In this document: positions 55,139-63,078 of the stretch, piece by piece
Numbering within the stretch: the first letter of the stretch is position 1
Layout of the letters: every line of letters starts with the position of its first letter
NCBI GenBank assembly: GCA_016195405.1
Contig: JACPZP010000045.1
Coordinates: 17,485-81,484, forward strand
Direction: 5' to 3'
Source: Planctomycetota bacterium
Lineage (GTDB): Bacteria; Planctomycetota; Planctomycetia; Gemmatales; Gemmataceae
DNA length: 64,000 bases
Position numbers and translations under genes: made by a program
The notes under the pieces: model-generated
Database searches by the model: none
Told to the model about the DNA's origin: nothing
The model's input: only the letters and a program-made list of their open reading frames with translations

Positions 55139-55975
55139 TCAAGCCCCGGCCATCAGATCATTCACCTCGGGATACGGCATGGCCTCTTCCGCAAAGGTAA
55201 ACGTCCCGTGCTCGCGAATCTCGCGCGACGCCCGGACGAAGGCCCCGAGCGCCGCGCGACAAAGCGCCGACCCCACGCTGACCCGCCGCACCCCCAAGGC
55301 CGCGAGCTGGACTACTGAGAACGAAGCGCCCTTCAGACCCATGATGACATTGACCGGTTTGTTCACCGCCGCGCACACGGTCCGGATGTCCTCCGCCTTG
55401 GTCAACCCGGGCGCATAAAGCGCGTCCGCTCCCACAGCCTCGAACGCCTGCAGACGCCGGATCGTATCGTCCAAGTCCGGACGCCCGTGCAGAAAGTTCT
55501 CCGCTCGTCCAACCAGGACGAAGGGAAATGGAAATGCCTGGGCAGCCTCCACCGCGGCCGCCACGCGCTCGACCGCATGCTGGAAATCGTAAATAGGCCG
55601 CTTGGGATCGCCGGTCGCGTCTTCGATCGACCCACCGACGAGACCAGCCGCTTCGCCGGCCAGGCGAATCGTCTGGGCCGCCGCTTCCGGCGTGTCGCCA
55701 TACCCATTCTCCAGATCGGCCGCGACCGGCAGATCGGTCGCATCCACGATCGCCTTGGCGTTGGCGAGCGCCTCATCGCGGGTCACGACGCCGGCGCCGT
55801 CGGGCCGGCCCAGCGCAAACGCCAGCCCGGCGCTCGTCGTCGTGAGCGCCTCGAAACCAAGGCTCGCCAAGATACGCGCGGTGCCGGCGTCCCACGGATT
55901 CGGAATGACGAACGCGCCCGGACGTGCGTGCAAAGCCCGGAATCGCTCCGCTTTTTCGGCTTGGCTTAGGCGCAT
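55139..55975 (-). CDS. Isocitrate lyase/PEP mutase-family protein
   Basis: This 278-residue TIM-barrel enzyme has FVIPNPWDAGTARILASLGF, TTSAGLAFALGRPDG, DLPVAADLENGYGDTPEAAA (with metal-binding Asp and Glu), GGSIEDATGD, FVLVGRAENFLHGRPDLD and LYAPGLTKAEDIR. The group contains carboxyphosphonoenolpyruvate and oxaloacetate-type lyases. The family Cys motif (KKCG in isocitrate lyase) is absent, as in the PEP-mutase branch. Reaction not decidable. The start MRLSQAEKAERF at 55975 is supported by GGAGA. Confidence 0.9.
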   Translation of the reverse strand: MRLSQAEKAERFRALHARPGAFVIPNPWDAGTARILASLGFEALTTTSAGLAFALGRPDGAGVVTRDEALANAKAIVDATDLPVAADLENGYGDTPEAAAQTIRLAGEAAGLVGGSIEDATGDPKRPIYDFQHAVERVAAAVEAAQAFPFPFVLVGRAENFLHGRPDLDDTIRRLQAFEAVGADALYAPGLTKAEDIRTVCAAVNKPVNVIMGLKGASFSVVQLAALGVRRVSVGSALCRAALGAFVRASREIREHGTFTFAEEAMPYPEVNDLMAGA

Positions 55976-56018
55976 CTTTGGTCTCCGCACTCGATTCACC
56001 AGTACTTCTTGCTTGACT

Positions 56019-56393
56019 TCACCAGCCGATCATGAAAAAAAGGTGGTCAAGAACCGCATGCTCCCCTCCGCGGCGCATGCTCGGATCGAAGTTCACGGTT
56101 TTTGCTTTGCCTGACTTGTCAAAAACAACCGAGATCGTGCCCTTCCAGGTGTACCAGTGCCCCAGCGCCTCGGCCGCGGCGTCGAAGGCGAAGACTGCTC
56201 CGGGCAGTTGCGCTCTTTTCCAGATCCGATTGGGTTTCGCGCCGACGATCTCTTCGATTTCGTCCTGAGACTTGTTTATCAGCGTGGTTTGGTAATATTC
56301 TCCCAAGGACGCTTGACTCAATCGGCCATAAAGATACAGTCCAGTCACAACGATTGCGACCAGAGCAAGCGTCAACGACCATCGTTTCCGCAT
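56019..56393 (-). CDS. BamE/SmpA-like small membrane-anchored protein
   Basis: This 124-residue protein has an N-terminal membrane helix (LTLALVAIVVTGLYLYGRL) and a soluble domain with EEIVGAKPNRIWKRAQLPGA, then GHWYTWKGTISVVFDKSGKA. The latter resembles the last strands of BamE-fold domains (G.P.......W.Y......V.FD..G.). No lipobox is present, so an outer-membrane assembly role is not assured. The stand-alone gene is in a row of unrelated small genes. Confidence 0.55.
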   Translation of the reverse strand: MRKRWSLTLALVAIVVTGLYLYGRLSQASLGEYYQTTLINKSQDEIEEIVGAKPNRIWKRAQLPGAVFAFDAAAEALGHWYTWKGTISVVFDKSGKAKTVNFDPSMRRGGEHAVLDHLFFMIGW

Positions 56394-56462
56394 GGTTCAA
56401 GCCCTTCGGCGGTTTCCCCGACCTTCCAGAGATCCGAGTAGGCGATGACGAAGCCGCCCAAA

Positions 56463-56543
56463 AAAGGGGACATCCATGTTTATTACGGCATTGTCCAATG
56501 CGGAGGAAAAAGCTGGCCATTAATAAACATGAGTGTCCCCTTT
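56463..56543. repeat. Palindromic MITE/REP-like element
   Basis: AAAGGGGACATCCATGTTTA... (56463-56485) is matched in inverse complement by 56521-56543 with two mismatches in 23 bp. The total is 81 bp. GGGGACACTCATGTTTATTA-type ends are typical of small non-autonomous elements mobilised by REP-associated or other transposases. It lies between two minus-strand genes. Confidence 0.75.
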
Positions 56544-56552
56544 AGTCCGCAT

Positions 56553-57293
56553 TCACCGCCGCGCGTCCAAAACGAGGCTCACGGGCTGCCCGACGCGGAT
56601 GGTACCGGTTTGCACGACCGTTCCATAGACCCCCGCGTTGTTCTGGTTCAGCCCGACGACGGTCTTCATCACCCGCGTGTCTTTTGCGCCCGTATCCGGA
56701 TCGAGGTTGATCATCATGCAGCGCACGTCGCGCGCCGTGACGCGCACGGCCGGCCTTGGCTCGGTGTCGCCGAACACCAGCGTCCCACCAATCCACCCAT
56801 CCTCGAGAAACGGCTCGCGGTTGTGAGTCTCAAGCACAATGTTGGCTCGGAAGCGCCTGCGATCGAGATCCATTCCCACCTCGCGACTGATGCCGGCAAT
56901 GGTCGCCAGACTAATCACCGATACCGCGGCATCGTCGAAGATCCCGTGCTTGAGCTTCATCAATTCCACGCTGCTCCCCAAACGCTCGGCGATTTCGCTC
57001 TGTAGCTCTTCGCTGCGAAGCTCCACGTGCGTTCCGGCCGGCGTGCGTACGTGAGTCGGCAGGGGCTCGCCGGTACTCAGGTCGAGACCGAAAGGGTGGT
57101 ACAGAAGGAGTTCGGCGACGCGGCTCGCACTAAGCCACGGGAAGCCGCTGTCATCTCCCAAGCGCCGGAAGGCGAAGCGCCGATCGCCATCCAGACCGTG
57201 CCAGCCGAGAAATGCCGACTCCGTCAAGGCGCCAGCCAGCGACTTGACGGGATAACGCACCAGTTCGCAAACATGCCCGAGTTCGTTCATCAT
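56553..57293 (-). CDS. MOSC domain protein
   Basis: This 246-residue protein has the MOSC N-terminal barrel (ELVRYPVKSLAGALTESAFL) and the MOSC core (about 110-246): VSVISLATIAGISREVGMDL, DRRRFRANIVLETHN and, near the end, VRVTARDVRCMMINLDPDTG with the conserved Cys. Relatives sulfurate the molybdenum cofactor or reduce N-hydroxylated substrates (YiiM/mARC type). AGGAAC stands before the ATG at 57293. No molybdenum gene is adjacent. Confidence 0.88.
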   Translation of the reverse strand: MMNELGHVCELVRYPVKSLAGALTESAFLGWHGLDGDRRFAFRRLGDDSGFPWLSASRVAELLLYHPFGLDLSTGEPLPTHVRTPAGTHVELRSEELQSEIAERLGSSVELMKLKHGIFDDAAVSVISLATIAGISREVGMDLDRRRFRANIVLETHNREPFLEDGWIGGTLVFGDTEPRPAVRVTARDVRCMMINLDPDTGAKDTRVMKTVVGLNQNNAGVYGTVVQTGTIRVGQPVSLVLDARR

Positions 57294-57307
57294 AAAGTTC
57301 CTAAACG

Positions 57308-57397
57308 TCACGCCGCGGCCTTCGTGGGCAGCGCGCCGGCCCGGATCAATTCTTTTGCCAAATCCAACGCCTGGTCCGAGGTCTCCAGAAGAGTCAT
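57308..57397 (-). CDS. Tiny helical protein or gene remnant
   Basis: A 30-codon frame from ATG 57397 reads MTLLETSDQALDLAKELIRA and ends 15 bp before the MOSC start. The frame extends upstream without an ATG (QERLEVLKT…) to a stop near 57463, directly after AGGAGG, so an original start codon may have been lost there. It looks protein-like, but a remnant is as likely as a gene. Confidence 0.3.
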   Translation of the reverse strand: MTLLETSDQALDLAKELIRAGALPTKAAA

Positions 57398-57619
57398 GGT
57401 CTTCAACACCTCAAGCCGTTCTTGAGCAGTTTGCGAAGCACCCGCCGCAGCCTCCTATAATTCTATCGTGTAGGGTCACGGCGCCAGCCATCGACTTGAC
57501 GCGATACCACACGGCTGCGAAATAGCAGAAGGCAATAGCCAGCATCATAAACGAGCAAAAGCGTGGAGGCCGTTCTCCGACAGCGTGACTGCAACAGCCG
57601 ACAACGACAGCAGGGTCAC

Positions 57620-57808
57620 TCACGACTCCTCCACCATGCTCACATGGAGAATCGAGGTGACGGGAATGAAGGTGCGACCCTTCGGCATCTCTAGCATGAT
57701 CCCAGATTCGTCAGCGTCGGCCAGGACTCCTTGCAACGGTGTCGGCATCGACGCACGGAGGGTAACGTGAACCCTCTTGCCGACCCAATCCGCGAGCAGA
57801 TTCTTCAT
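57620..57808 (-). CDS. Small Sm-like beta-barrel protein
   Basis: This 62-residue protein begins MKNLLADWVGKRVHVTLRAS and continues LQGVLADADESGIMLEMPKG, then FIPVTSILHVSMVEES. The alternation of strands (V..V.L.....GVL..AD..G..LE....FIP..SI..V) is that of Sm/Lsm-type or SH3-like folds. GGGAG stands 6 nt before the ATG at 57808. RNA binding is a guess only. Confidence 0.65.
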   Translation of the reverse strand: MKNLLADWVGKRVHVTLRASMPTPLQGVLADADESGIMLEMPKGRTFIPVTSILHVSMVEES

Positions 57809-57950
57809 GGCAACTCCCAGTGAAAGGCGACAAGCGACAGTGAGATAAGGGGTCAGGTTCATTTTCTTGAATCGAACAGACATAGCGCGGCTTGAGAAAC
57901 TGCTAGTTGGTCAGATGGATAAACTCCAGGCGTAGGCTGCGCTTTCTCCT

Positions 57951-58451
57951 CTATTCATCTCCTGGCGGGTCATACATCCCGGGGACCAGGATGTCGTTCA
58001 GGCGGAGATAGACGCACAAGATCGCACGGTGGTGGATCAGGTGGTTGAGGACGAAACTCCGAATCACCATCCCGCGCGGCATGGTGAAGATCGGCGTTCC
58101 CGCCATGAGCAGCGACCACGGCTGCGTCAACTGGTCATCTTTCACGACCGCAATCGCCTTCCGCGCCTCGGCGACGTTTCGATCAAACAGGTCGAGGATC
58201 TCCTGAGGGCTCGTCAGCTTCGGAGACTGATAAGCTTCGCCTCCGATGGGGGCGATGTCCCACGAGCGCGCCGTGAGCATCCCTTCGACCCAGCCCAGAA
58301 TCTCGGCGAGGTGGTTGGCGTTCCAGCCGATCGTGTGGGACTTGGGATGGGCTTGCCAATCCAGCTTTTTCTCGGGAACATGCTCCAGCGCCTTCCGCGT
58401 GTTCGCCATCTCCCGGTCGAACTCGGGTAGGATCGTTTCGGCGTAGTTCAT
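57951..58451 (-). CDS. DinB-family protein
   Basis: This 166-residue four-helix protein begins MNYAETILPEFDREMANTRK. The DinB signature includes GWNANHLAEILGWVEGMLTA with one His, and FVLNHLIHHRAILCVYLRLN with the His pair near the end. These bind a metal in DinB/YfiT-type putative thiol transferases. The residue pattern is complete. GGAGGTGG precedes the ATG at 58451. The gene is 55 bp before the AlkD-like gene's stop, on the same strand. Confidence 0.85.
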   Translation of the reverse strand: MNYAETILPEFDREMANTRKALEHVPEKKLDWQAHPKSHTIGWNANHLAEILGWVEGMLTARSWDIAPIGGEAYQSPKLTSPQEILDLFDRNVAEARKAIAVVKDDQLTQPWSLLMAGTPIFTMPRGMVIRSFVLNHLIHHRAILCVYLRLNDILVPGMYDPPGDE

Positions 58452-58505
58452 TGGGACCACCTCCTGATGGGGAGAATGTCGAATGCCTTTGGCCAAGGAC
58501 CACGC

Positions 58506-59276
58506 TCACTTGCCTTGCCGGCTCACCATGAAATTGATCCAGATCGGAGCGAAGGGTGAGGTGCACCCCTTCGACACGGGATAGTCCCGATAGATCCCCA
58601 ACTTCTCGCCAATGTCGATGGCCCGCTTGCGAAGTTTGGGGTTGTGGATGCCGATGTTCGCCAGCGTGTTGTTCATCGTCCACTGCACTTCGGGCTTGGC
58701 GTCGGCCATTTCCGACTCGATACGACTTAAGAGCGCCGGCAGGTCGAGCCCGTCCGGACTCTTCGCGACCCGCGAGGCGGTAAGCTGCCAGCCCGCCCGG
58801 GCCGCCCAGCGGTCGTCATCGTCCATCCAGCCCTCGCGAAGCGTTTCCTTGTCGGGAAAATTCGCGAGGACGTAAGAGATGAGCCAGTCCGCCACGCGCA
58901 CATAGGCGATGGACCGCACCAGCCGATCCATCTCTTTGGCCGACAGCTTCTTCGGCTCGAAGAGGAGCGTGGCCAGAAATTGGGCGTCCACGTTGGCGGT
59001 GTCCCACAGCGACAAGGCCAGCGCGTGATTCGTCTTGATCTTCTTCGCCACCATCCGGATGTCGCCGAGGGCAACGCCGAACTGGTTGTCACCGGCGCCA
59101 TCGCCGAAGACGCTTTTCTTGGCGTTTTGCGCACGCACACCCGCGTTGCCCAGCGATTCCAGTTGTCGGAGGGCGTCTTCCAGAGTGATGGTCGTGCCCT
59201 TGGCCTGAGCGGGCGTCGCTTTCGCCTTCGGTGCTTTGGTTTTCGTCGCGGTCTTGGATGCCAATTGCCTTGTCAT
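58506..59276 (-). CDS. AlkD-like DNA alkylation repair/HEAT protein
   Basis: This 256-residue protein starts with a Lys/Ala-rich tail (SKTATKTKAPKAKATPAQAK). The AlkD-type HEAT-like fold follows: FGVALGDIRMVAKKIKTNHA, SLWDTANVDAQFLATLLFEP, YVRVADWLISYVLANFPDKE, ARAGWQLTASRVAKSPDG, and NIGIHNPKLRKRAIDIGEKL. The last segment (YPVSKGCTSPFAPIWINFMV) is typical for this planctomycete group. AlkD removes alkylated bases with Trp and Asp residues in the groove; these were not all matched here. A truncated copy of its first codons lies at 61592-61647. Confidence 0.85.
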   Translation of the reverse strand: MTRQLASKTATKTKAPKAKATPAQAKGTTITLEDALRQLESLGNAGVRAQNAKKSVFGDGAGDNQFGVALGDIRMVAKKIKTNHALALSLWDTANVDAQFLATLLFEPKKLSAKEMDRLVRSIAYVRVADWLISYVLANFPDKETLREGWMDDDDRWAARAGWQLTASRVAKSPDGLDLPALLSRIESEMADAKPEVQWTMNNTLANIGIHNPKLRKRAIDIGEKLGIYRDYPVSKGCTSPFAPIWINFMVSRQGK

Positions 59277-59295
59277 GGTAGCTTCGGCCAATGAT

Positions 59296-59323
59296 GGCCG
59301 CCCAAATGATGGAAAGGGATAAC
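59296..59323 (-). repeat. Upstream sequence shared by three loci
   Basis: GGCCGCCCAAATGATGGAAA... (59296-59323) recurs with few changes at 60073-60098 and 61667-61694, each ending GGGATAA. The first is upstream of the AlkD-like gene, the second upstream of the 59464-60027 gene, the third upstream of the AlkD remnant. It may be a duplicated promoter region. Confidence 0.6.
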
Positions 59324-59463
59324 GCAAAGATAAGTTGCCGGGCCGGCTGGAACGACGTTGTGACCCGGCCTGCATACGGTCTTTCGAGGCACAACGTCAT
59401 CGTTTGGTTCGGCTCCGTAAATTTGAATGTCCCATTGTTCTTCGTGTTCCAGCTACCTTCATC

Positions 59464-60027
59464 TTATTTGTCTGTCACGATGTAAAGTTGGATCGACGGT
59501 CGGAACAACGTTTTGAGGATCTGTTGTTTTGTATCTGTCTGCCATCCATCTTTATCAGATGTCAATAAGACGCTTAAAGGATTGCCAAATTGCATTCCCT
59601 CACTCAATTGGAGTGCTGATTTAAGTCCGGACATCCCCGCTTGCTTTTCACCGAAAAAGTTGACGGTTTCGATGTCGTTATTTGCTTTGACATGGACTCG
59701 GAACCCGTGCGTCGGATTTTTCCACTCTGCGACGAGTGGGTTTTGGGAGTTGATGGCTCGGGACCGTGCCATGGATTTCGGTAACAGAGCGCTGGCCTCT
59801 TCCGTTGTGTAGGTTTTCGAGTTGGGACGCGGGATTTCAATAATCGTCGAGAGCTTTGCAAGCTCAGCCGATAGTTCAGCGACCTTCTCTTGCAGCTCAT
59901 GGATCTCTTTCTGGAGCTCCACGCGCCGTTGTTTCTTGTCGGCGTCGTCATTTTTCTGGGCCGGGCCAGGTCCGATGCAAACAACGAGGAAAGTCAGAGC
60001 GATAATTATGGGAGAAAGGAATCGCAT
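59464..60027 (-). CDS. Secreted coiled-coil protein of unknown function
   Basis: This 187-residue protein has a signal peptide (MRFLSPIIIALTFLVVCIGP), a coiled coil (RRVELQKEIHELQEKVAELS, about 35-65) and a C-terminal globular part with TYTTEEASALLPKSMARSRA and TLFRPSIQLYIVTDK. GGAGG stands before the ATG at 60027. Function not recognised. Confidence 0.7.
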   Translation of the reverse strand: MRFLSPIIIALTFLVVCIGPGPAQKNDDADKKQRRVELQKEIHELQEKVAELSAELAKLSTIIEIPRPNSKTYTTEEASALLPKSMARSRAINSQNPLVAEWKNPTHGFRVHVKANNDIETVNFFGEKQAGMSGLKSALQLSEGMQFGNPLSVLLTSDKDGWQTDTKQQILKTLFRPSIQLYIVTDK

Positions 60028-60098
60028 GGAACCTCCGTTTGTCAACAGAATCGCTGCCGAACGCCAAAGTATGGCCGCCCAATGATCGAGAGGGATAA

Positions 60099-60229
60099 GT
60101 TGCCAGCACGTATCCCACCAATCCGCGTTGGCAATCGCGTACGATCCGCAACGGCGACAGGCGAGAGCGCATCCGTAGCGGCGCTGTATAGCGGTGCGTC
60201 GGCGCGAGTACGGTTGACCCTACCGACTA
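60099..60229. repeat. 131-bp repeat, first copy
   Basis: The block starting GTTGCCAGCA and ending CCCTACCGACTA is repeated in direct orientation at 61306-61440 with about 90 percent identity by eye. The two copies flank the hydrolase gene. The left inverted end present at the second copy is missing here. Confidence 0.8.
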
Positions 60230-60273
60230 GTTTCGAGGTTGTGCATTGCGGCCATCGAATTCTTCGGTTTTCC

Positions 60274-61212
60274 CTATTCAGATTTCGGAATTGTTTCGGA
60301 TTTCGGATTTCGGTTTTCGGATTTAGATTTCGCCAGGTAGCGTTCGAACCACTCCACCATCGCGGGCTGGACCTGCTCCTGGTTCTGCTTCGGGCTGAAG
60401 CCGTGGCCGGCGCCTTCGATAAGCACTAGCTTCGTCGGCACTTTGGCGCTTTCCAGTGCCGACAGCATCTTACGGCTGTGATCGATGGGCACCAGTTCGT
60501 CCTTATCGCCATGAATGAACAGCGTGGGGGCCGATTCGCCGCTGACCTTGAGCAGGGGCGACACGCTGGCTTCCAACTCGGACTTGAAGGTCAAGGGCGG
60601 TTTCAGGCCGGGCAGTTTCTTGATCGCCTCGGGCGGGTCGGTCGTCCAGCCGCGCAGGTCGGTGGGCGGAAAAATCGCCACCACGGCGGCGACGCGGCTC
60701 TTTTGCCGAAGCGCCTCGTCCTTAGCGGAGGAATTGCCGTCGTCGCCGGTGGTCCCAAGCATCAACGACAGGTGGCCGCCGGCACTCGCTCCCATCACGC
60801 CCAAGCGTTCCGAATCGACGTCGTAGTCCTTGGCCTTCTGGCGGATGACCCGGACGCAGCGGCGAACATCCTCGGCTGCCTCGGGCACGGTGTACTTCGG
60901 GGCGCTGGCATGGCGAACGATGAACATCGTGTAGCCTTTGTCGAGCATGAACTGGAAGCCCTTCGCCTTGTTCTTGGGATCGGTCCAGTTGGAATACCAG
61001 CCACCGCTTTCGATCCACAGAACGCCGGCGCCGTTGGCCTTGGCCGGCCGAATGACGTCAAAGGTCTTCACCATGCCGTCGCGCCGGCCATAGATCACGT
61101 CGGCGTCGATGCGCCACTTCTCCCCCGCGCGGGCGTCCTGTAGCCCACCGAGCGATGTTAGGAAAGCAAAGGCGAGCCAGAGAAAGGCGAGCCAGAGAGT
61201 TGAGCGTTTCAT
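60274..61212 (-). CDS. Secreted alpha/beta hydrolase (esterase-like)
   Basis: This 312-residue protein has a signal peptide (STLWLAFLWLAFAFLTSLGG) and an alpha/beta-hydrolase fold with VIYGRRDGMVKTFDVIRP, then GVLWIESGGW (oxyanion region). GASAGG carries the nucleophile Ser, HGDKDELVP the Asp, and EGAGHGF the His. Dienelactone-hydrolase/acetylxylan-esterase type. Substrate unknown. The C-terminus ends in SKSENRNPKSETIPKSE, encoded by a tandem TTCGGATTT-type repeat (about 60262-60335), so the tail is a repeat expansion and not part of the fold. Confidence 0.88.
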   Translation of the reverse strand: MKRSTLWLAFLWLAFAFLTSLGGLQDARAGEKWRIDADVIYGRRDGMVKTFDVIRPAKANGAGVLWIESGGWYSNWTDPKNKAKGFQFMLDKGYTMFIVRHASAPKYTVPEAAEDVRRCVRVIRQKAKDYDVDSERLGVMGASAGGHLSLMLGTTGDDGNSSAKDEALRQKSRVAAVVAIFPPTDLRGWTTDPPEAIKKLPGLKPPLTFKSELEASVSPLLKVSGESAPTLFIHGDKDELVPIDHSRKMLSALESAKVPTKLVLIEGAGHGFSPKQNQEQVQPAMVEWFERYLAKSKSENRNPKSETIPKSE

Positions 61213-61270
61213 GACAGACTCCAAGGGTGAGTGATTCGTTGTAATGCCGTTGATCTGTCCATACTAGAAA

Positions 61271-61440
61271 GTAGGGTTCGTCAAGCGTACTCGCGCCGAC
61301 GCACCGTTGCCAGCAATTGGCCCACCAATCCGCGTTGGCAATAGCGTACGCTCCGCAACGGCGAGAGGCGAGAGTGCATCCGTAGCGGCGCTGTGTAGCG
61401 GTGCGTCGGCGCGAGTACGCTTGACGCACCCTACCGACTA
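61271..61440. repeat. MITE-like element with terminal inverted repeats
   Basis: GTAGGGTTCGTCAAGCGTAC... (61271-61305) is the inverse complement of 61399-61434 (CGGTGCGTCGGCGCGAGTAC...CCCTAC) over about 35 bp. The interior of about 95 bp corresponds to the 60099-60229 repeat. The size (about 165 bp) and ends fit a non-autonomous transposable element. No open frame is inside. Confidence 0.8.
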
Positions 61441-61591
61441 CTCACACTCTTAACGGCGTTGGGTGGCACGCCCTGAGGTACTCCGAAGGGCGTGCGGATC
61501 GTGCAAGGACCTCACCCATGTGCAATTTCTCGCAGAACCGCGTCATCGATCTCGTCTGTGTGTGGTGGGCTCCAAAGGCTGCGCCCACCCT

Positions 61592-61647
61592 ACTGCCTTC
61601 GGTGCTTTGGTTTTCGTCGCCGTCTTGGATGTCAGATTCTTTGCCAT
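61592..61647 (-). pseudogene. Truncated copy of the AlkD-like gene start
   Basis: The frame from ATG 61647 reads MAKNLTSKTATKTKAPKA, nearly the first 18 residues of the AlkD-like protein (MTRQLASKTATKTKAPKA). It then continues into unrelated sequence. The upstream 40 bp match as well (see the shared repeat at 59296-59323). A duplication followed by deletion explains this. Confidence 0.7.
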
Positions 61648-61801
61648 CGTACATGCCTCCAAATTTGGCAGCCCAAATGATGGAGAGGGATAACGACCCA
61701 CTCACTTGTCGGGGCCGCCTGCAAGAACGCTGAAGCTCGGAAAACCAGGATGGCGGCCCGGTCTGTTGCAGCGACTAGTCATGCGGCGCTGCCCCGCGAA
61801 T

Positions 61802-62221
61802 TCAAATAGCTTGCAACGCTGAACGCGCTTCCTCGGCGAGCTGCTCGCCTGAGTACAGCATGTCGTCGTCCTGATAATGGACAATAGCCCCGAATGAGAT
61901 TGCAAGTGCCGCAGACACGATCAGGACACAAGCGCACTCCGACATGTCGCCGCCCCACCGAAAAGTAATGGCGACATCCCGGTTACCGACGCTTTCTGCC
62001 AGGTCGGGGAAATCCGACAGCGCTTCAGCCGTAGACTCAAAGTAAACCTCACAACCAGATTTCCTCCCGGCCAAAACGCAGGGGAGGAAACCAGAGCACT
62101 GGAACGGCACATAGAACGCATCGATCTTGCAATCAAAGCCCAGGACATCAACCGCGGCTTGTAGGGCTGTGCGGTCGGGGACCTTTGCACGGACGACGTA
62201 GGCGGTCTGTTGAAGCGACAT
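61802..62221 (-). CDS. Hypothetical protein, immunity-like appearance
   Basis: This 139-residue soluble acidic protein begins MSLQQTAYVVRAKVPDRTAL and has a beta-alpha pattern with FDCKIDAFYVPFQCSGFLPC and AITFRWGGDMSECACVLIVS. It ends with EQLAEEARSALQAI. GAGG precedes ATG 62221. Small acidic single-domain proteins of this kind are often immunity proteins of polymorphic toxins, but no toxin is adjacent. That suggestion is a guess. Confidence 0.65.
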   Translation of the reverse strand: MSLQQTAYVVRAKVPDRTALQAAVDVLGFDCKIDAFYVPFQCSGFLPCVLAGRKSGCEVYFESTAEALSDFPDLAESVGNRDVAITFRWGGDMSECACVLIVSAALAISFGAIVHYQDDDMLYSGEQLAEEARSALQAI

Positions 62222-62360
62222 CGACAACCTCGCCAAATAACGACGACGCTCTGCGGCGGCGGAAGCTGCAAGAGCTATGAACCTAGAAAGAGTCTACATG
62301 CTCCCGCCGGTGTGCTGCAACGTCCTGATTCGGCGGCTCCGGCAGTCAACCGCAACCGAT

Positions 62361-62471
62361 TCACCTCTTCACGCGCTTGTGGACGTTAACGAAAATCTGC
62401 GAGTCGGCCGGGCTCTTGAACTCCGTCGGCCGCATCTTCCCTTTCGGGTCGAAGCAGGCTTTCAGCGTGTC
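62361..62471 (-). pseudogene. C-terminal remnant of a TIGR03067 protein
   Basis: The frame reads DTLKACFDPKGKMRPTEFKS, then FVNVHKRVKR and a stop at 62361. It is closely similar to the end of the gene at 63079-63474 (DTLKACFDAEGKKRPTEFKS...FVNVHKRVKK). Only the last 36 codons are left and no start is present. It lies directly after the stop of the gene at 62480-62977, so an in-between segment was deleted after a local duplication. Confidence 0.75.
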
Positions 62472-62479
62472 CCGACGCC

Positions 62480-62977
62480 TCAGCCTCGGACGCTTGCTGC
62501 TGCGAGCGATACCCGCACCGCGTTGGACTCGACGGTCCCAACCAACGGAGGCGTCAAGTCCGCGAACCGCGAACCCTTGCCCAAGTAGTCATACCGCGCC
62601 TTGCCGGAATCGACTTCATAGATGTACCGCACATCGTATTCGGCTGGAGCTAGCTGGAGAGTCCACCGGTAGATCTCGATGGAAGCGTTTACGCGTGCCA
62701 CGAGGTCAAATGCGATGCGGTCATCTGGATTCAGCACAAACTCATCTTGAGGCTCTGTAACGAGATATCGAGTCGTCCACTCCGGCGCGTCTCCATCGGC
62801 AAGCGGGACGAACCGCAACCCCGTAACTTCGGGGTAAGGCAGCAACCATCGAGCTTGGCTGGAGTCAAAGGCGACTCGGAACCGCAGTCCTTGCGGCTCT
62901 GAACCGATGAAGTCAAGCGTGACATGGAAGGACGCGCCCACATTGTCCTCCAAAGGCCGAACGCTCAGGCTCGGCAC
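62480..62977 (-). CDS. Hypothetical beta-rich protein
   Basis: This 165-residue protein has no signal peptide and many alternating strands: FHVTLDFIGSEPQGLRFRVA, then DRIAFDLVARVNASIEIYRW and YDVRYIYEVDSGKARYDYLG. It has no obvious catalytic motif and no family known to me. Start at ATG 62977. It stands between TIGR03067 genes. Confidence 0.6.
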   Translation of the reverse strand: MPSLSVRPLEDNVGASFHVTLDFIGSEPQGLRFRVAFDSSQARWLLPYPEVTGLRFVPLADGDAPEWTTRYLVTEPQDEFVLNPDDRIAFDLVARVNASIEIYRWTLQLAPAEYDVRYIYEVDSGKARYDYLGKGSRFADLTPPLVGTVESNAVRVSLAAASVRG

Positions 62978-63078
62978 GGCGGGGCCGCTGAGACGCCGAG
63001 GCTCAAGACGCCGTCTTGCCCCACCGCCTGCTGCCGCGCCGGGTTCGGCGGGTCAGCTAGTTACCCGCGCGCAACCGT

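Noticed and set aside
57411..57623. 70-codon minus frame with one hydrophobic segment after the Sm-like gene
   Set aside because: It would start at a GTG overlapping the previous stop, has no family resemblance and overlaps the better candidate remnant at 57308-57463; evidence is too weak.
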